DNA from: Clostridiales bacterium
Lineage (GTDB): Bacteria > Bacillota > Clostridia > Peptostreptococcales > Anaerovoracaceae
Reading direction: 5' to 3'
Assembly (NCBI GenBank): GCA_015058185.1
Contig: SVCV01000005.1
Location: 1 to 35,789, forward strand
DNA: 35,789 nucleotides
The first letter of the stretch is position 1, and each line of letters begins with the position of its first letter. Made by a program: the position numbers and the translations under genes. The notes below the pieces were generated by a model. The model was not told the origin of the DNA. It ran no database searches and saw only the letters and a program-made list of their open reading frames with translations. Below are positions 27,685-35,789 of this stretch, piece after piece.

Positions 27685-27765
27685 GCAGAGAGACAATAAG
27701 AGCCTTGAAAGAGGGGTATAAAGGTGATACGCTAATGCACAAGAAGGGATGGAGGACTGCCGCGT

Positions 27766-28296
27766 ATGCATACATTGATCGTAGGGAACAGCGATGCTCC
27801 CAGACTGGCTTTTATCGACCGCCTTTTGGACTCCCTGAGACCGGATCTGCCCGTTTACGGCTATCGCAGCGTGAAAGAGGCGGAACAGGAAGACGGTCGG
27901 GCGCCCATTTACATTTACCCTGCCCGGGGCGCATGGATCCGGACGGAAGAAAATTTAGCTGGCTGGTGCAAGGCCAGAAAGTCCGAGACCTATCCGGAAG
28001 TTTTTGACCGCTATGCGGCATGGATCGAAGAAGCCGGGGAGGACGGTCTTCTTCTACTGGATGAACTGGGACCCATGGAGAGCAAGTCCCCTCGTTTTTG
28101 CCAGGCGGTTTTGGCCGCTTTGGAGAAAGAGAGTCCCATTTTAGCTGTGGTTCGGGACAAGGACACGACATTTCTGAAACAGGTTCGGGAGCACGCCAAT
28201 ACGAAGCATTTTTTCCTGACCACGGGAAACAGTGAGGAACTTTTTCCGGAGGTCTTAGCCTTTCTCCGTTTGCAGCTGCAGAACCGGGGTAAATAA
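27766..28296 (+). CDS. NTPase_1/THEP1-like protein with degenerate P-loop
   Basis: Walker B-like LLLLDELGPMESKSPRFCQAVLAAL and VVRDKDTTFLKQV resemble THEP1 NTPases; the N-terminus MHTLIVGNSDAPRLAFIDRLL lacks GxxGxGK[ST]. Confidence 0.55.
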   Translation: MHTLIVGNSDAPRLAFIDRLLDSLRPDLPVYGYRSVKEAEQEDGRAPIYIYPARGAWIRTEENLAGWCKARKSETYPEVFDRYAAWIEEAGEDGLLLLDELGPMESKSPRFCQAVLAALEKESPILAVVRDKDTTFLKQVREHANTKHFFLTTGNSEELFPEVLAFLRLQLQNRGK

Positions 28297-28367
28297 AGAA
28301 AAAAGTCAGTGCCTATGCAGAGAAACAGGAAACCTTTTCCGGCTCTCTGCGTCCAATATGCAGGGAC

Positions 28368-28394
28368 GGTATTTTTCCGTTCCTAAAAAATACC
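28368..28394. repeat. Perfect hairpin in the leader of the ABC operon
   Basis: ggtattttt / aaaaatacc, 9-bp arms. Confidence 0.5.
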
Positions 28395-28449
28395 TGTACT
28401 GTATTATTTTGGATAGTACACCAAATAAAAAAGGGGAAGGAGATTTTTT

Positions 28450-29169
28450 ATGGAACCTTTGATCAAGGTTCGGAATGTACGTAAGGTTTACCGCATGGGC
28501 GAAGAAAAAGTCATTGCTTTGGCCAATGTAAACCTGGATATCCACAGGGGCGAGATCGTGTGCTTTTTAGGAACTTCCGGTTCGGGAAAATCCACATTCC
28601 TGAACATGGTGGCAGGCCTGGAAAAGCCTACGCGAGGCGAGATCTTTATTGGGGGCATCCCCATACATAAACTCAACGAGTCCCAGGTAACACTGTTCCG
28701 ACAAAAAAACATCGGTTTTATCTTTCAGGCCTATCATCTGCTGCCTATGATGACAGCGGAAGAGAACGTGAGCCTGCCTCTCATTTTCCGGGGCGTGGAT
28801 AAGAAAGCCCGGTCGAAGGCGGCCCAGGAAGCTTTGGAGGCGGTAGGGCTGAAAGGTTACGGAAACCGAAAGCCGTCCCAAATGAGCGGCGGCCAACAGC
28901 AGCGTGTGGGCATCGCAAGAGCCCTTGCGGGAAATCCCAAGATCATCTTTGCGGACGAACCTACGGGAAATCTGGATACCAACACCACCAAAGAAGTTAT
29001 GGAACTCATCGTCAACCAGGTAAGGAGCCACAAACAGACGCTGATCATGGTGACCCATGACCGCAGCATCGCCGCTTATGCGGACCGGGTGGTAACCTTG
29101 CGGGACGGAAGCATTATCGACATCCGGAACGGTGAGGACCTTCATGAAACAGAAAATCCTTTCGTATAG
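28450..29169 (+). CDS. ABC transporter ATP-binding protein (MacB/LolD type)
   Basis: [67 protein letters not shown]. Confidence 0.95.
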   Translation: MEPLIKVRNVRKVYRMGEEKVIALANVNLDIHRGEIVCFLGTSGSGKSTFLNMVAGLEKPTRGEIFIGGIPIHKLNESQVTLFRQKNIGFIFQAYHLLPMMTAEENVSLPLIFRGVDKKARSKAAQEALEAVGLKGYGNRKPSQMSGGQQQRVGIARALAGNPKIIFADEPTGNLDTNTTKEVMELIVNQVRSHKQTLIMVTHDRSIAAYADRVVTLRDGSIIDIRNGEDLHETENPFV

Positions 29170-29220
29170 CGAAATTCTCGAAATGTGCAAAATGAAAATA
29201 AGGGAAAGAGGGAAAGAAAA

Positions 29221-31284
29221 GTGAGAATTGCAGCAAAAAAAATCACAGCATTATTTTTAGCTTTTTGTATGATCGCAGCCGCAGGGGCGCTGGCTGCCTT
29301 ACCGGTTCACGCAGCCGGCGATATTACCATGGAATATGTCAGCGGTGTGGTCTCCACCACCGATGGCGGAACTGCTATGATGCAGGTAAATCTGACCAAC
29401 AACGGAGCCTCCGATCAGACCGTTACCGTTACCGCTTCCGTTGCGGATAAAGACAGCTCCTGTGTCAGCATTTCCAAGCCTGTGCAGACCACGACTGTAG
29501 AGCCCGGTAATAAGAAGGGCCTTCAGTATACTGTCTATGCCCAGGGTGCCGCAGAAGGGTTCTACACCATTACCTTCACCTCCTCTGCCAGTGATACGGC
29601 TACGGGTACTTTGCGGATCCAGCAGGAAGTAAGCGGCGGCGTTATCGACACTCCCGTGGAAAGAACCTACCATCCTCTTATCAAAATCGAACACTCCCTT
29701 GGCATCGACGATAAGATCTATGCCAATGTTCCCAATACTCTCAGTGTAAACTTGAGCAATGCCGGTGACTGCGCTCTGCGGGCTTTGGAAGTTACCGTAA
29801 GCATGCCCGACGGCATCAGCCTGGATAACGAAGGAACCACCCAGAATATCGCACGGCTGGATGCTTCCCGAAAAACTTCCGCATCCTTCTCCCTGATCGC
29901 TGACGGCGATGTGGAGACCCGGAATTATCCCGTGACCATTACCGTTAAGGGTCAGGATCCCGGCGGCACCTTCCATACTTTTGAAAACACTGTATATCTC
30001 CCTGTTGTAAACGACCAGGTGGGCGGCAAGGTAAAGGACATCGAAGTTTCCAATATTACCGTACCTTCCGGTATCGCCTTCGGAGATACCTTTGATGTCT
30101 CTTTCACCGTGACCAACAAGGGGATCCATGCAATTGAAAACATTCAGGTAGCTTTGGATGCTCCCGGCGAACTGCTGAACAAGACCCAGAACATCTTTGT
30201 GGTCCCCAAGCTTCATGCAGGAGAAAGCAAGACTTACAGCATTACCTATTTCACGGAAGGGGAGCAGGACTCTGCCAAAACCTTTGCTTTGAAGGCCACC
30301 GTTTCCTCTTTGGACGGTAAGGACAGTTCCACCGCATCTCAGTACGCTGCAGTATTCCTGGAAGGGGCTGTGGGCGGATTCGGCGAATCCCAGAATCCCC
30401 GGATCATGGTGGATCAGTACGCTTATGGCGACGCTTCCGTAAAAGCCGGCACCCAGTTTACTTTGGACCTGAGCCTGCGGAATACTTCCGACAGAAAGCT
30501 GGGGAATATCAAGGTTTCCCTGTCCTCTGCTGACGGTGCTTTCGTCCCCGTCAACAGCAGCAACTCTTTCTATGTGGAGAGCATCGGTGCCAGATCCAGC
30601 ATCTCCAAGAGCATCGTGCTCAGTGTAAATCCTGCAGCAGAACAGAAGACCACGGCCATCAATGTCAGCATGTCTTATGAAGATGCCAACGGCGAATCCT
30701 TCACTGCAGAAGATACCATTTCCATTCCCGTTACCCAGGATACCCGTTTGGTGGTGGATGACGTTATGCCTCCCTGGGAATGCTACGTAGGAAATTCCAG
30801 CTACGCAGAAGTTGCTTTCTACAACATGGGTAAGACCGTTCTCCGGAATCTGAAGATCGATGCCCAGGGCGATTTCGACATTATGGAATCCAACAGCTAC
30901 TATGTGGGTAACATGGAAAGCGGCCGCAAGGATGATTATTCCTTCACCTTCGTGCCCCGTCAGCCCGGTCCTGTAAATGGCACCATTATCTTTACATACG
31001 AAGACCCCAACGGCATGGAACAGGTCCAGGAAGTGGCCTTCACCTTCGAAGCCATGGAAATGCCCGTTTGGGAAGATCCCTTTATGAATGAAATGCCCAT
31101 GGAACCAGAAAAGACCATTCCCTGGAAGCTGATCATCATTATCGTGGTGGTTGCTGCAGCAGTGGTAAGTACTGTTGTGATTCTTCGTCACAGAAAGAAA
31201 AAGGCGCACGCAGCTTTAGAGCTGGCTGACGCCATGGAAGATATGGATATCGGCGATGGAGATGAAGAAGCGGAGAAGAGATAA
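29221..31284 (+). CDS. Secreted/membrane-anchored protein with multiple Ig-like (CARDB/NEW3-type) repeats
   Basis: Signal peptide (MRIAAKKITALFLAFCMIAAAGALAALPVHAAG), repeated N-x-G/N-x-S beta-sandwich-like segments, C-terminal TM (WKLIIIIVVVAAAVVSTVVIL) and acidic tail. GTG 29221 preferred over 29185. Confidence 0.75.
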   Translation: MRIAAKKITALFLAFCMIAAAGALAALPVHAAGDITMEYVSGVVSTTDGGTAMMQVNLTNNGASDQTVTVTASVADKDSSCVSISKPVQTTTVEPGNKKGLQYTVYAQGAAEGFYTITFTSSASDTATGTLRIQQEVSGGVIDTPVERTYHPLIKIEHSLGIDDKIYANVPNTLSVNLSNAGDCALRALEVTVSMPDGISLDNEGTTQNIARLDASRKTSASFSLIADGDVETRNYPVTITVKGQDPGGTFHTFENTVYLPVVNDQVGGKVKDIEVSNITVPSGIAFGDTFDVSFTVTNKGIHAIENIQVALDAPGELLNKTQNIFVVPKLHAGESKTYSITYFTEGEQDSAKTFALKATVSSLDGKDSSTASQYAAVFLEGAVGGFGESQNPRIMVDQYAYGDASVKAGTQFTLDLSLRNTSDRKLGNIKVSLSSADGAFVPVNSSNSFYVESIGARSSISKSIVLSVNPAAEQKTTAINVSMSYEDANGESFTAEDTISIPVTQDTRLVVDDVMPPWECYVGNSSYAEVAFYNMGKTVLRNLKIDAQGDFDIMESNSYYVGNMESGRKDDYSFTFVPRQPGPVNGTIIFTYEDPNGMEQVQEVAFTFEAMEMPVWEDPFMNEMPMEPEKTIPWKLIIIIVVVAAAVVSTVVILRHRKKKAHAALELADAMEDMDIGDGDEEAEKR

Positions 31285-31305
31285 GCGGAGATCGGAGGTC
31301 ACGAG

Positions 31306-32625
31306 ATGAATTTTAGAGATTTGATCGATCTCTGCTACCGTAACCTTCTGCGCCGGCGGACCCGAACGGTCCTTGCTGTTATGGGCGTTATCGTCGGCGT
31401 CTGCGCCATCGTAGTCATGCTTTCCATCGGCTTTGGCCTTACAAAAGGCTACGAGGACCAGATCGAAAGTTACGGCAATCTGCATTTGATCGAAATCTAT
31501 TCCAACGGCGGCGGAGGCTCTTACGGGGATTCCGATAAGGGCGTTCTGAATGAAAAGACTTTGGAAGCCGTTGCGGCCATTGACGGTGTGGATGCGGTCA
31601 CTCCTGTGGTCAGCGAATACATGGTCATGGGAATCGGAAAAAAGATCGCATCCATGGAGATCCGGGGCATCGATGCCGATGTTTTGGAAAAGTTTAATTA
31701 CGAAGTCCAAGAGGGACGTTTGCTTGAGCCTACGGATAAGATGGGTGTCCTCTTCGGAAACCAGGTTCCCTATTGGTTCTACAATCCGAAGAAGAACGAT
31801 TACGGCGGAGATCCGGAAGATGTTATGGCTGCCCGGGAGATCATTCTGACAGGAGATCACTCCTATGGCCAGCCGGATGACTATTATACAGGTGACGAGG
31901 AGATCGACTACCAACAGTATGAAGTCCGGGCGGTGGGTGTTTTGGCCAACCCCAATGACGAATCGTCCTACTGCGTTTTCATGAACATGACGGATTTCGA
32001 ACAGATTCAAAAAGATCTGCAGAAGGCCAGAGGCGAGAATACGGCACAGACCGGTCCCAAGACCTACAACCGGGCCATGGTTTATGTGGGCGATATTGAT
32101 AAGGCCGATGATATCAGTGAGATCCTTCGGGATGAACTGGGATTCCAAACCTACAGCGACAGCGACTGGATGGACCAGGTCAAGGATACCACCCGCATGA
32201 TCCAGGCGGTTTTAGGCGGCATCGGCGCCATCTCCCTGATCGTTGCAGCCTTGGGTATTACCAACACCATGATCATGTCCATCTACGAGCGGACAAAGGA
32301 GATCGGCGTCATGAAGGTCATCGGCGCAAACCTGCGGGATATCCGCCGGATGTTCCTGATCGAAGCCGGTATGATCGGCTTCATCGGCGGCGTCGTAGGC
32401 GTTGGGTTCAGCATACTCATATCGGTGCTTCTGAACACCTTCCTGGGAGGAAGCGGCGCCCTGGGCGGTATGATCGGCGGCATGGGTTCGAAAGTTTCCA
32501 TCATTCCCTGGTGGGTCATCCTGGGAGCCATTGCCTTTGCTACGGTGGTGGGCATTATTGCCGGTTACTCTCCCGCACGGAGAGCTATGCGTCTCAGCGC
32601 GCTGGAAAGCCTGCGGAATGAGTAG
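31306..32625 (+). CDS. ABC transporter permease, MacB/FtsX family
   Basis: MNFRDLIDLCYRNLLRRRTRTVLAVMGVIVGVCAIVVMLSIGFGL; C-terminal IERTKEIGVMKVIGANLRDIRRMFLIEAGMIGFIGGVVG-like FtsX region. Confidence 0.93.
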   Translation: MNFRDLIDLCYRNLLRRRTRTVLAVMGVIVGVCAIVVMLSIGFGLTKGYEDQIESYGNLHLIEIYSNGGGGSYGDSDKGVLNEKTLEAVAAIDGVDAVTPVVSEYMVMGIGKKIASMEIRGIDADVLEKFNYEVQEGRLLEPTDKMGVLFGNQVPYWFYNPKKNDYGGDPEDVMAAREIILTGDHSYGQPDDYYTGDEEIDYQQYEVRAVGVLANPNDESSYCVFMNMTDFEQIQKDLQKARGENTAQTGPKTYNRAMVYVGDIDKADDISEILRDELGFQTYSDSDWMDQVKDTTRMIQAVLGGIGAISLIVAALGITNTMIMSIYERTKEIGVMKVIGANLRDIRRMFLIEAGMIGFIGGVVGVGFSILISVLLNTFLGGSGALGGMIGGMGSKVSIIPWWVILGAIAFATVVGIIAGYSPARRAMRLSALESLRNE

Positions 32626-32638
32626 CCGCAAAGGCGTC

Positions 32639-32666
32639 AGGCAATGAATATAATAATTGCCTTTTC
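32639..32666 (+). terminator. Short terminator-like hairpin after the MacB-like permease
   Basis: aggcaat / attgcct 7-bp stem followed by TTTT. Confidence 0.55.
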
Positions 32667-32685
32667 CTTCAATATTAGGTATAAT
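32657..32685 (+). promoter_or_regulatory. Putative promoter of the DUF975 gene
   Basis: TTGCCT-N17-TATAAT; the -35 lies in the 3' arm of the preceding hairpin. Confidence 0.5.
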
Positions 32686-32715
32686 ATATGGACGGGTTTT
32701 CGAACTCGTCCATAT
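32686..32715 (+). repeat. 13-bp hairpin with UUCG loop in the DUF975 5' region
   Basis: atatggacgggtt-(ttcg)-aactcgtccatat, one G-U pair, no U-tract. Confidence 0.65.
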
Positions 32716-32789
32716 TGCAATTTTACAGAGACGATTTGTGATCAATACTTCAAAAGGGATTTCAGTATTCGGGAAAGGAGACACAGCAA

Positions 32790-33536
32790 ATGACCATGAA
32801 TCCATTTGGTTTTCGTTTGGTAACGGAGCCCAGTGTCAATCTGCGGGCGGTTGCCCGTGAGGCGCTTCGGGGTCGCTGGGGAACTGCCATCGGCGGTGCG
32901 ATCCTGTGGGTGATCCTTACACTGGTACCGGTAATGATCTTCACTTATGTCATTCCGGTGGAATCGCTGATTTTTAATGTGGGTCCTCCCCCTTACGAGG
33001 ATTCCTATCAGATCAATCTGGTGGTGGAACTTTACAGCCTTGTGGTTTCCGGCCCGCTGACTTTGGGATTCACCCGCTTTATCATGAATATGTTCCGGCA
33101 GAAAGATGCCGCACCTATGGATGTGCTGGATGGCTTTACCCGGTTTGGAAAGAGCTTTGCGCTGTACGTTGTAATGGGTGTGTTCATTTTCCTGTGGACC
33201 CTGCTTCTGATCGTTCCCGGACTTATCGCCCTGTATCGCTATTCCATGGCGTTTCAGATCCTGGCAGACAATCCGGATATCAAGATCATGGATGCCATCC
33301 GCTTAAGCAGCCGGATGATGTTCGGCAACAAGTGGAAGCTTTTCTGTCTGAACCTTTCCTTTATCGGATGGTTCCTTTTGGGGTATCTGACCCTGGGCAT
33401 TGGACTGATCTATGTACAGCCCTATCAGACCTCCGCACAGGTCGCTTTCTACGAAATGATCTGCGGACGGCTGGAGATCCAGCACGTAGCCGAACCTGGA
33501 CCCGGACCCGGCGAAGGCCCCCGGCTGATGCCGTAA
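32790..33536 (+). CDS. DUF975 family integral membrane protein
   Basis: N-terminal LRAVAREALRGRWGTAIGGAIL, multi-TM, VPGLIALYRYSMAFQILADNPDIKIMDAIRLSSRMMFGNKWKLFCLNLSFIGW. Confidence 0.85.
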   Translation: MTMNPFGFRLVTEPSVNLRAVAREALRGRWGTAIGGAILWVILTLVPVMIFTYVIPVESLIFNVGPPPYEDSYQINLVVELYSLVVSGPLTLGFTRFIMNMFRQKDAAPMDVLDGFTRFGKSFALYVVMGVFIFLWTLLLIVPGLIALYRYSMAFQILADNPDIKIMDAIRLSSRMMFGNKWKLFCLNLSFIGWFLLGYLTLGIGLIYVQPYQTSAQVAFYEMICGRLEIQHVAEPGPGPGEGPRLMP

Positions 33537-33660
33537 GTTTGCTCACCGAATCCACACAGAGCATTTATGAAACCATCACGAAGGCTTTGTAAAATAGTTT
33601 TGAACCTGCACGATGGTGCAGGATGATAATAGAATCTACCGAATTCAGGAGGAAATTTCC

Positions 33661-34641
33661 TTGATCGAAGTAAGAAATCTGGTAAAAAGATACGGTCCCC
33701 ATACCGCAGTGGATCATCTCAGCTTCACTGTGGAACAGGGCCAGATCTACGGCTTCCTGGGACCCAACGGCGCCGGCAAGTCCACTACCATGAATATCAT
33801 GACCGGCTATCTGGCCGCTACGGAAGGCCAGGTCCTCATCGATGGCTGTGACATCTTTGAAGATCCTGAGGCTGCCAAGCGCAATATCGGATATCTGCCG
33901 GAACTGCCCCCTCTGTACCTTGACATGTTCGTTGAGGAATATCTGCTCTTTGTTGCAGATCTGAAGGGTATTGAAAAGTCCAGGCGGAAGCAGTATGTGG
34001 ACGAAGTTTTAGAACTGACCCACATCACCCACGTCCGCCAGCGGCTGATCCGGAACCTGTCCAAGGGCTACCGTCAGAGAGTAGGTCTGGCACAGGCCGT
34101 TTTAGGCTATCCCAAGGTCATTATCCTGGACGAGCCTACGGTAGGTCTGGACCCCAAGCAGATCATTGAGATCCGCGACGTTGTAAAGTCCCTCGGTAAA
34201 AAACATACCGTTATCCTCAGCAGCCATATCCTTTCCGAGATCAGCAGCGTCTGCGACCATGTTATGATCATCGCTAAGGGTAAGCTGGTTGCCAGCGATA
34301 CTCCTGAAAACCTGAGCCATACCCTGGCCGCAGCCAACCGGCTGAACCTGACCATTCGCGGAACCCAGGAACAGGCGGAAAAGGCTCTTACCGGTCTGCC
34401 CGGTCTTTTGGCCATGGACTGGAAGGGTTCTTCCGAATCCGGTGCTGTGGATGTGGAACTTCGCAGCGGCAAGGAATCCGACATTCGTGACGATGTTTTC
34501 CGGGCTCTCAGCAAAGCGGATCTGCCCATTCTCGGCATGGCCTCCGGCCAAATGTCCCTGGAAGATGTATTCCTTGAACTTACGGGAGAAAAGGCCGCAC
34601 AGGCTGTCCTTCCGGAAGAGGGAGAGGAGGTTGACGCATAA
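33661..34641 (+). CDS. ABC transporter ATP-binding protein (GldA/NatA-like, TTG start)
   Basis: FLGPNGAGKSTTMNIMTGYLAATEGQVLIDGCDI, LSKGYRQRVGLAQAVLGYPKVIILDEPTVGLDPKQIIEIR. AGGAGG Shine-Dalgarno 8 nt before TTG 33661. Confidence 0.92.
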   Translation: MIEVRNLVKRYGPHTAVDHLSFTVEQGQIYGFLGPNGAGKSTTMNIMTGYLAATEGQVLIDGCDIFEDPEAAKRNIGYLPELPPLYLDMFVEEYLLFVADLKGIEKSRRKQYVDEVLELTHITHVRQRLIRNLSKGYRQRVGLAQAVLGYPKVIILDEPTVGLDPKQIIEIRDVVKSLGKKHTVILSSHILSEISSVCDHVMIIAKGKLVASDTPENLSHTLAAANRLNLTIRGTQEQAEKALTGLPGLLAMDWKGSSESGAVDVELRSGKESDIRDDVFRALSKADLPILGMASGQMSLEDVFLELTGEKAAQAVLPEEGEEVDA

Positions 34642-35507
34642 TGTTAGCTGTATATAAGAGAGAGTTCAAAGCCTTCTTCACCAACATGATCGGCTTTATC
34701 TTCATCGCATTCCTGCTGCTGATCACCGGCATCTATTCCACCGCCTATAATTTCAGCGGCTACTATCCCAACTTCGAGTTCAGCTTAAACAACGTAAGCT
34801 TCATCTTCGCTTTCGTTGTTCCTCTGCTGACCATGAGAGTTATGGCCGAAGATAAGCGCCAGAATACGGACCAGCTTCTCTTCACCTCCCCTGTATCTGT
34901 AGGTAAGATCATCATCGGCAAGTACCTGGCCATGGTGACCATCCTGCTGATCACCGTAGCGGCCCTCTGTGTATATCCCCTGATCCTGTCTATGTACGGA
35001 TCCGTAAACTTCGGTTCCGCATACGGTGCCATCGTGGGATTCTTCTTCCTGGGTGCTGCTCTCATCGCCATCGGCATGTTCCTTTCCTCTTTGACGGAAA
35101 GCCAGCTGATCGCTGCTGTTGTTACTTTAGGCGTACTGCTTGCCCTGTACCTGATGAGCTATCTGGCCACCCTGATCTCTCCCACCGCATTCGCATCCTT
35201 TGCGGCCTTTACTGTGGTAGTGATCATCGTAGCTGCACTTCTGTTCCTGATGACGAAGAACATAATTCCTTCTGTCATTCTGTTCGCCGTATGCGAAGCC
35301 GTGCTTGCGATCCTGTACTTCATGAAGCCGGCACTGCTGGAAGGCCGTTTCCGCGGATTCCTGGAACAGCTTGCTCTCTTTGACCGGTATCAGGTATTCG
35401 TATCCAACGGGATCTTTGACCTGACCACTATCGTTTACTATCTCACTATCGTCGTTCTCTTCCTCTTCTTCTGCGTTCAGGCAATTGAGAAGAGAAGATG
35501 GAGCTAG
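34641..35507 (+). CDS. ABC-2 type permease (GldF-like)
   Basis: MLAVYKREFKAFFTNMIGFIFIAFLLLITGIYSTAYNF, PLLTMRVMAEDKRQNTDQLLFTSPVSVGKIIIGKYLA; translationally coupled TAATG overlap with the ATPase. Confidence 0.9.
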   Translation: MLAVYKREFKAFFTNMIGFIFIAFLLLITGIYSTAYNFSGYYPNFEFSLNNVSFIFAFVVPLLTMRVMAEDKRQNTDQLLFTSPVSVGKIIIGKYLAMVTILLITVAALCVYPLILSMYGSVNFGSAYGAIVGFFFLGAALIAIGMFLSSLTESQLIAAVVTLGVLLALYLMSYLATLISPTAFASFAAFTVVVIIVAALLFLMTKNIIPSVILFAVCEAVLAILYFMKPALLEGRFRGFLEQLALFDRYQVFVSNGIFDLTTIVYYLTIVVLFLFFCVQAIEKRRWS

Positions 35508-35518
35508 GAGGTGCCGGC

Positions 35519-35789
35519 ATGAACATGAGAAAGAATCAGTCCACCGGTGCAGCCGAAGCCCGGACCAAGAGAACCAAAGCCGGCGGTTACAGCATGATCC
35601 TCATCGTCATCGCCGTAGCCGTAGCCATCGTTGTAAACCTGGTAGTGGGAAGCATTCCCTCTACTTTGACCAAGTATGACCTGTCTGAAAAGAAGCTGTA
35701 CACCATCTCCGATCAGACCAGGGCCATCGTGGATAATCTGGAGCAGGACATCACTCTGTATCTGGTTGCCCAGACCGGTGAGGAGGATG
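35519..35789 (+). CDS. GldG-like ABC transporter auxiliary protein (3' truncated by the window edge)
   Basis: Open frame to the window end, missed by the ORF track: MNMRKNQSTGAAEARTKRTKAGGYSMILIVIAVAVAIVVNLVVGSIPSTLTKYDLSEKKLYTISDQTRAIVDNLEQDITLYLVAQTGEED. Confidence 0.82.
   Translation, partial: MNMRKNQSTGAAEARTKRTKAGGYSMILIVIAVAVAIVVNLVVGSIPSTLTKYDLSEKKLYTISDQTRAIVDNLEQDITLYLVAQTGEED

Noticed and set aside
29299-31209. 636-aa antisense ORF on the minus strand
   Set aside because: Entirely antisense to the Ig-repeat protein gene; low-complexity shadow translation from codon bias, no recognisable motifs.
33605-33622. cctgcac-gatg-gtgcagg hairpin before the GldA-like gene
   Set aside because: Only 7 bp, no U-tract or neighbouring promoter signals; insufficient to call a regulatory element.

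Overview
The window (35.8 kb) looks like ordinary chromosome from a Clostridia-like Firmicute: densely packed genes with several recognisable operons. The taxon is inferred from gene content only. Order: a truncated NhaC-type Na+/H+ antiporter; pncB; ilvE; a biotin-domain-less oxaloacetate/pyruvate carboxyltransferase subunit; a Fic-like protein with a destroyed catalytic motif. On the minus strand follow an [FeFe]-hydrogenase-like protein and argH-argG. A tandem palindromic intergenic repeat precedes murB-PHP-rapZ-yvcK-(kce/BKACE)-whiA-RlmCD-like-DUF3842. Next comes an ECF transporter S component with a structured, terminator-containing leader and a two-domain uridine-kinase-like protein, then a U32 peptidase, an ABC-F protein and a threonine-aldolase-like enzyme. 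A TetR regulator module follows (alpha/beta hydrolase and a UroD-type methyltransferase interrupted by an in-frame UGA), then a THEP1-like protein with a degenerate P-loop. The window ends with a MacB-like ABC operon containing a secreted Ig-repeat protein, a DUF975 protein and a GldA/F/G-like ABC operon running off the edge. I found no CRISPR array, rRNA/tRNA, prophage or transposase. The best leads are the three-site TGACCNNNTGGTYA operator set of the TetR gene, the ECF/kinase leader RNA, the pseudo-Fic protein, the in-frame UGA, kce inside the rapZ-yvcK-whiA cluster, and the covarying palindromic repeat pair. All family calls are by eye from motifs; no database search was run.
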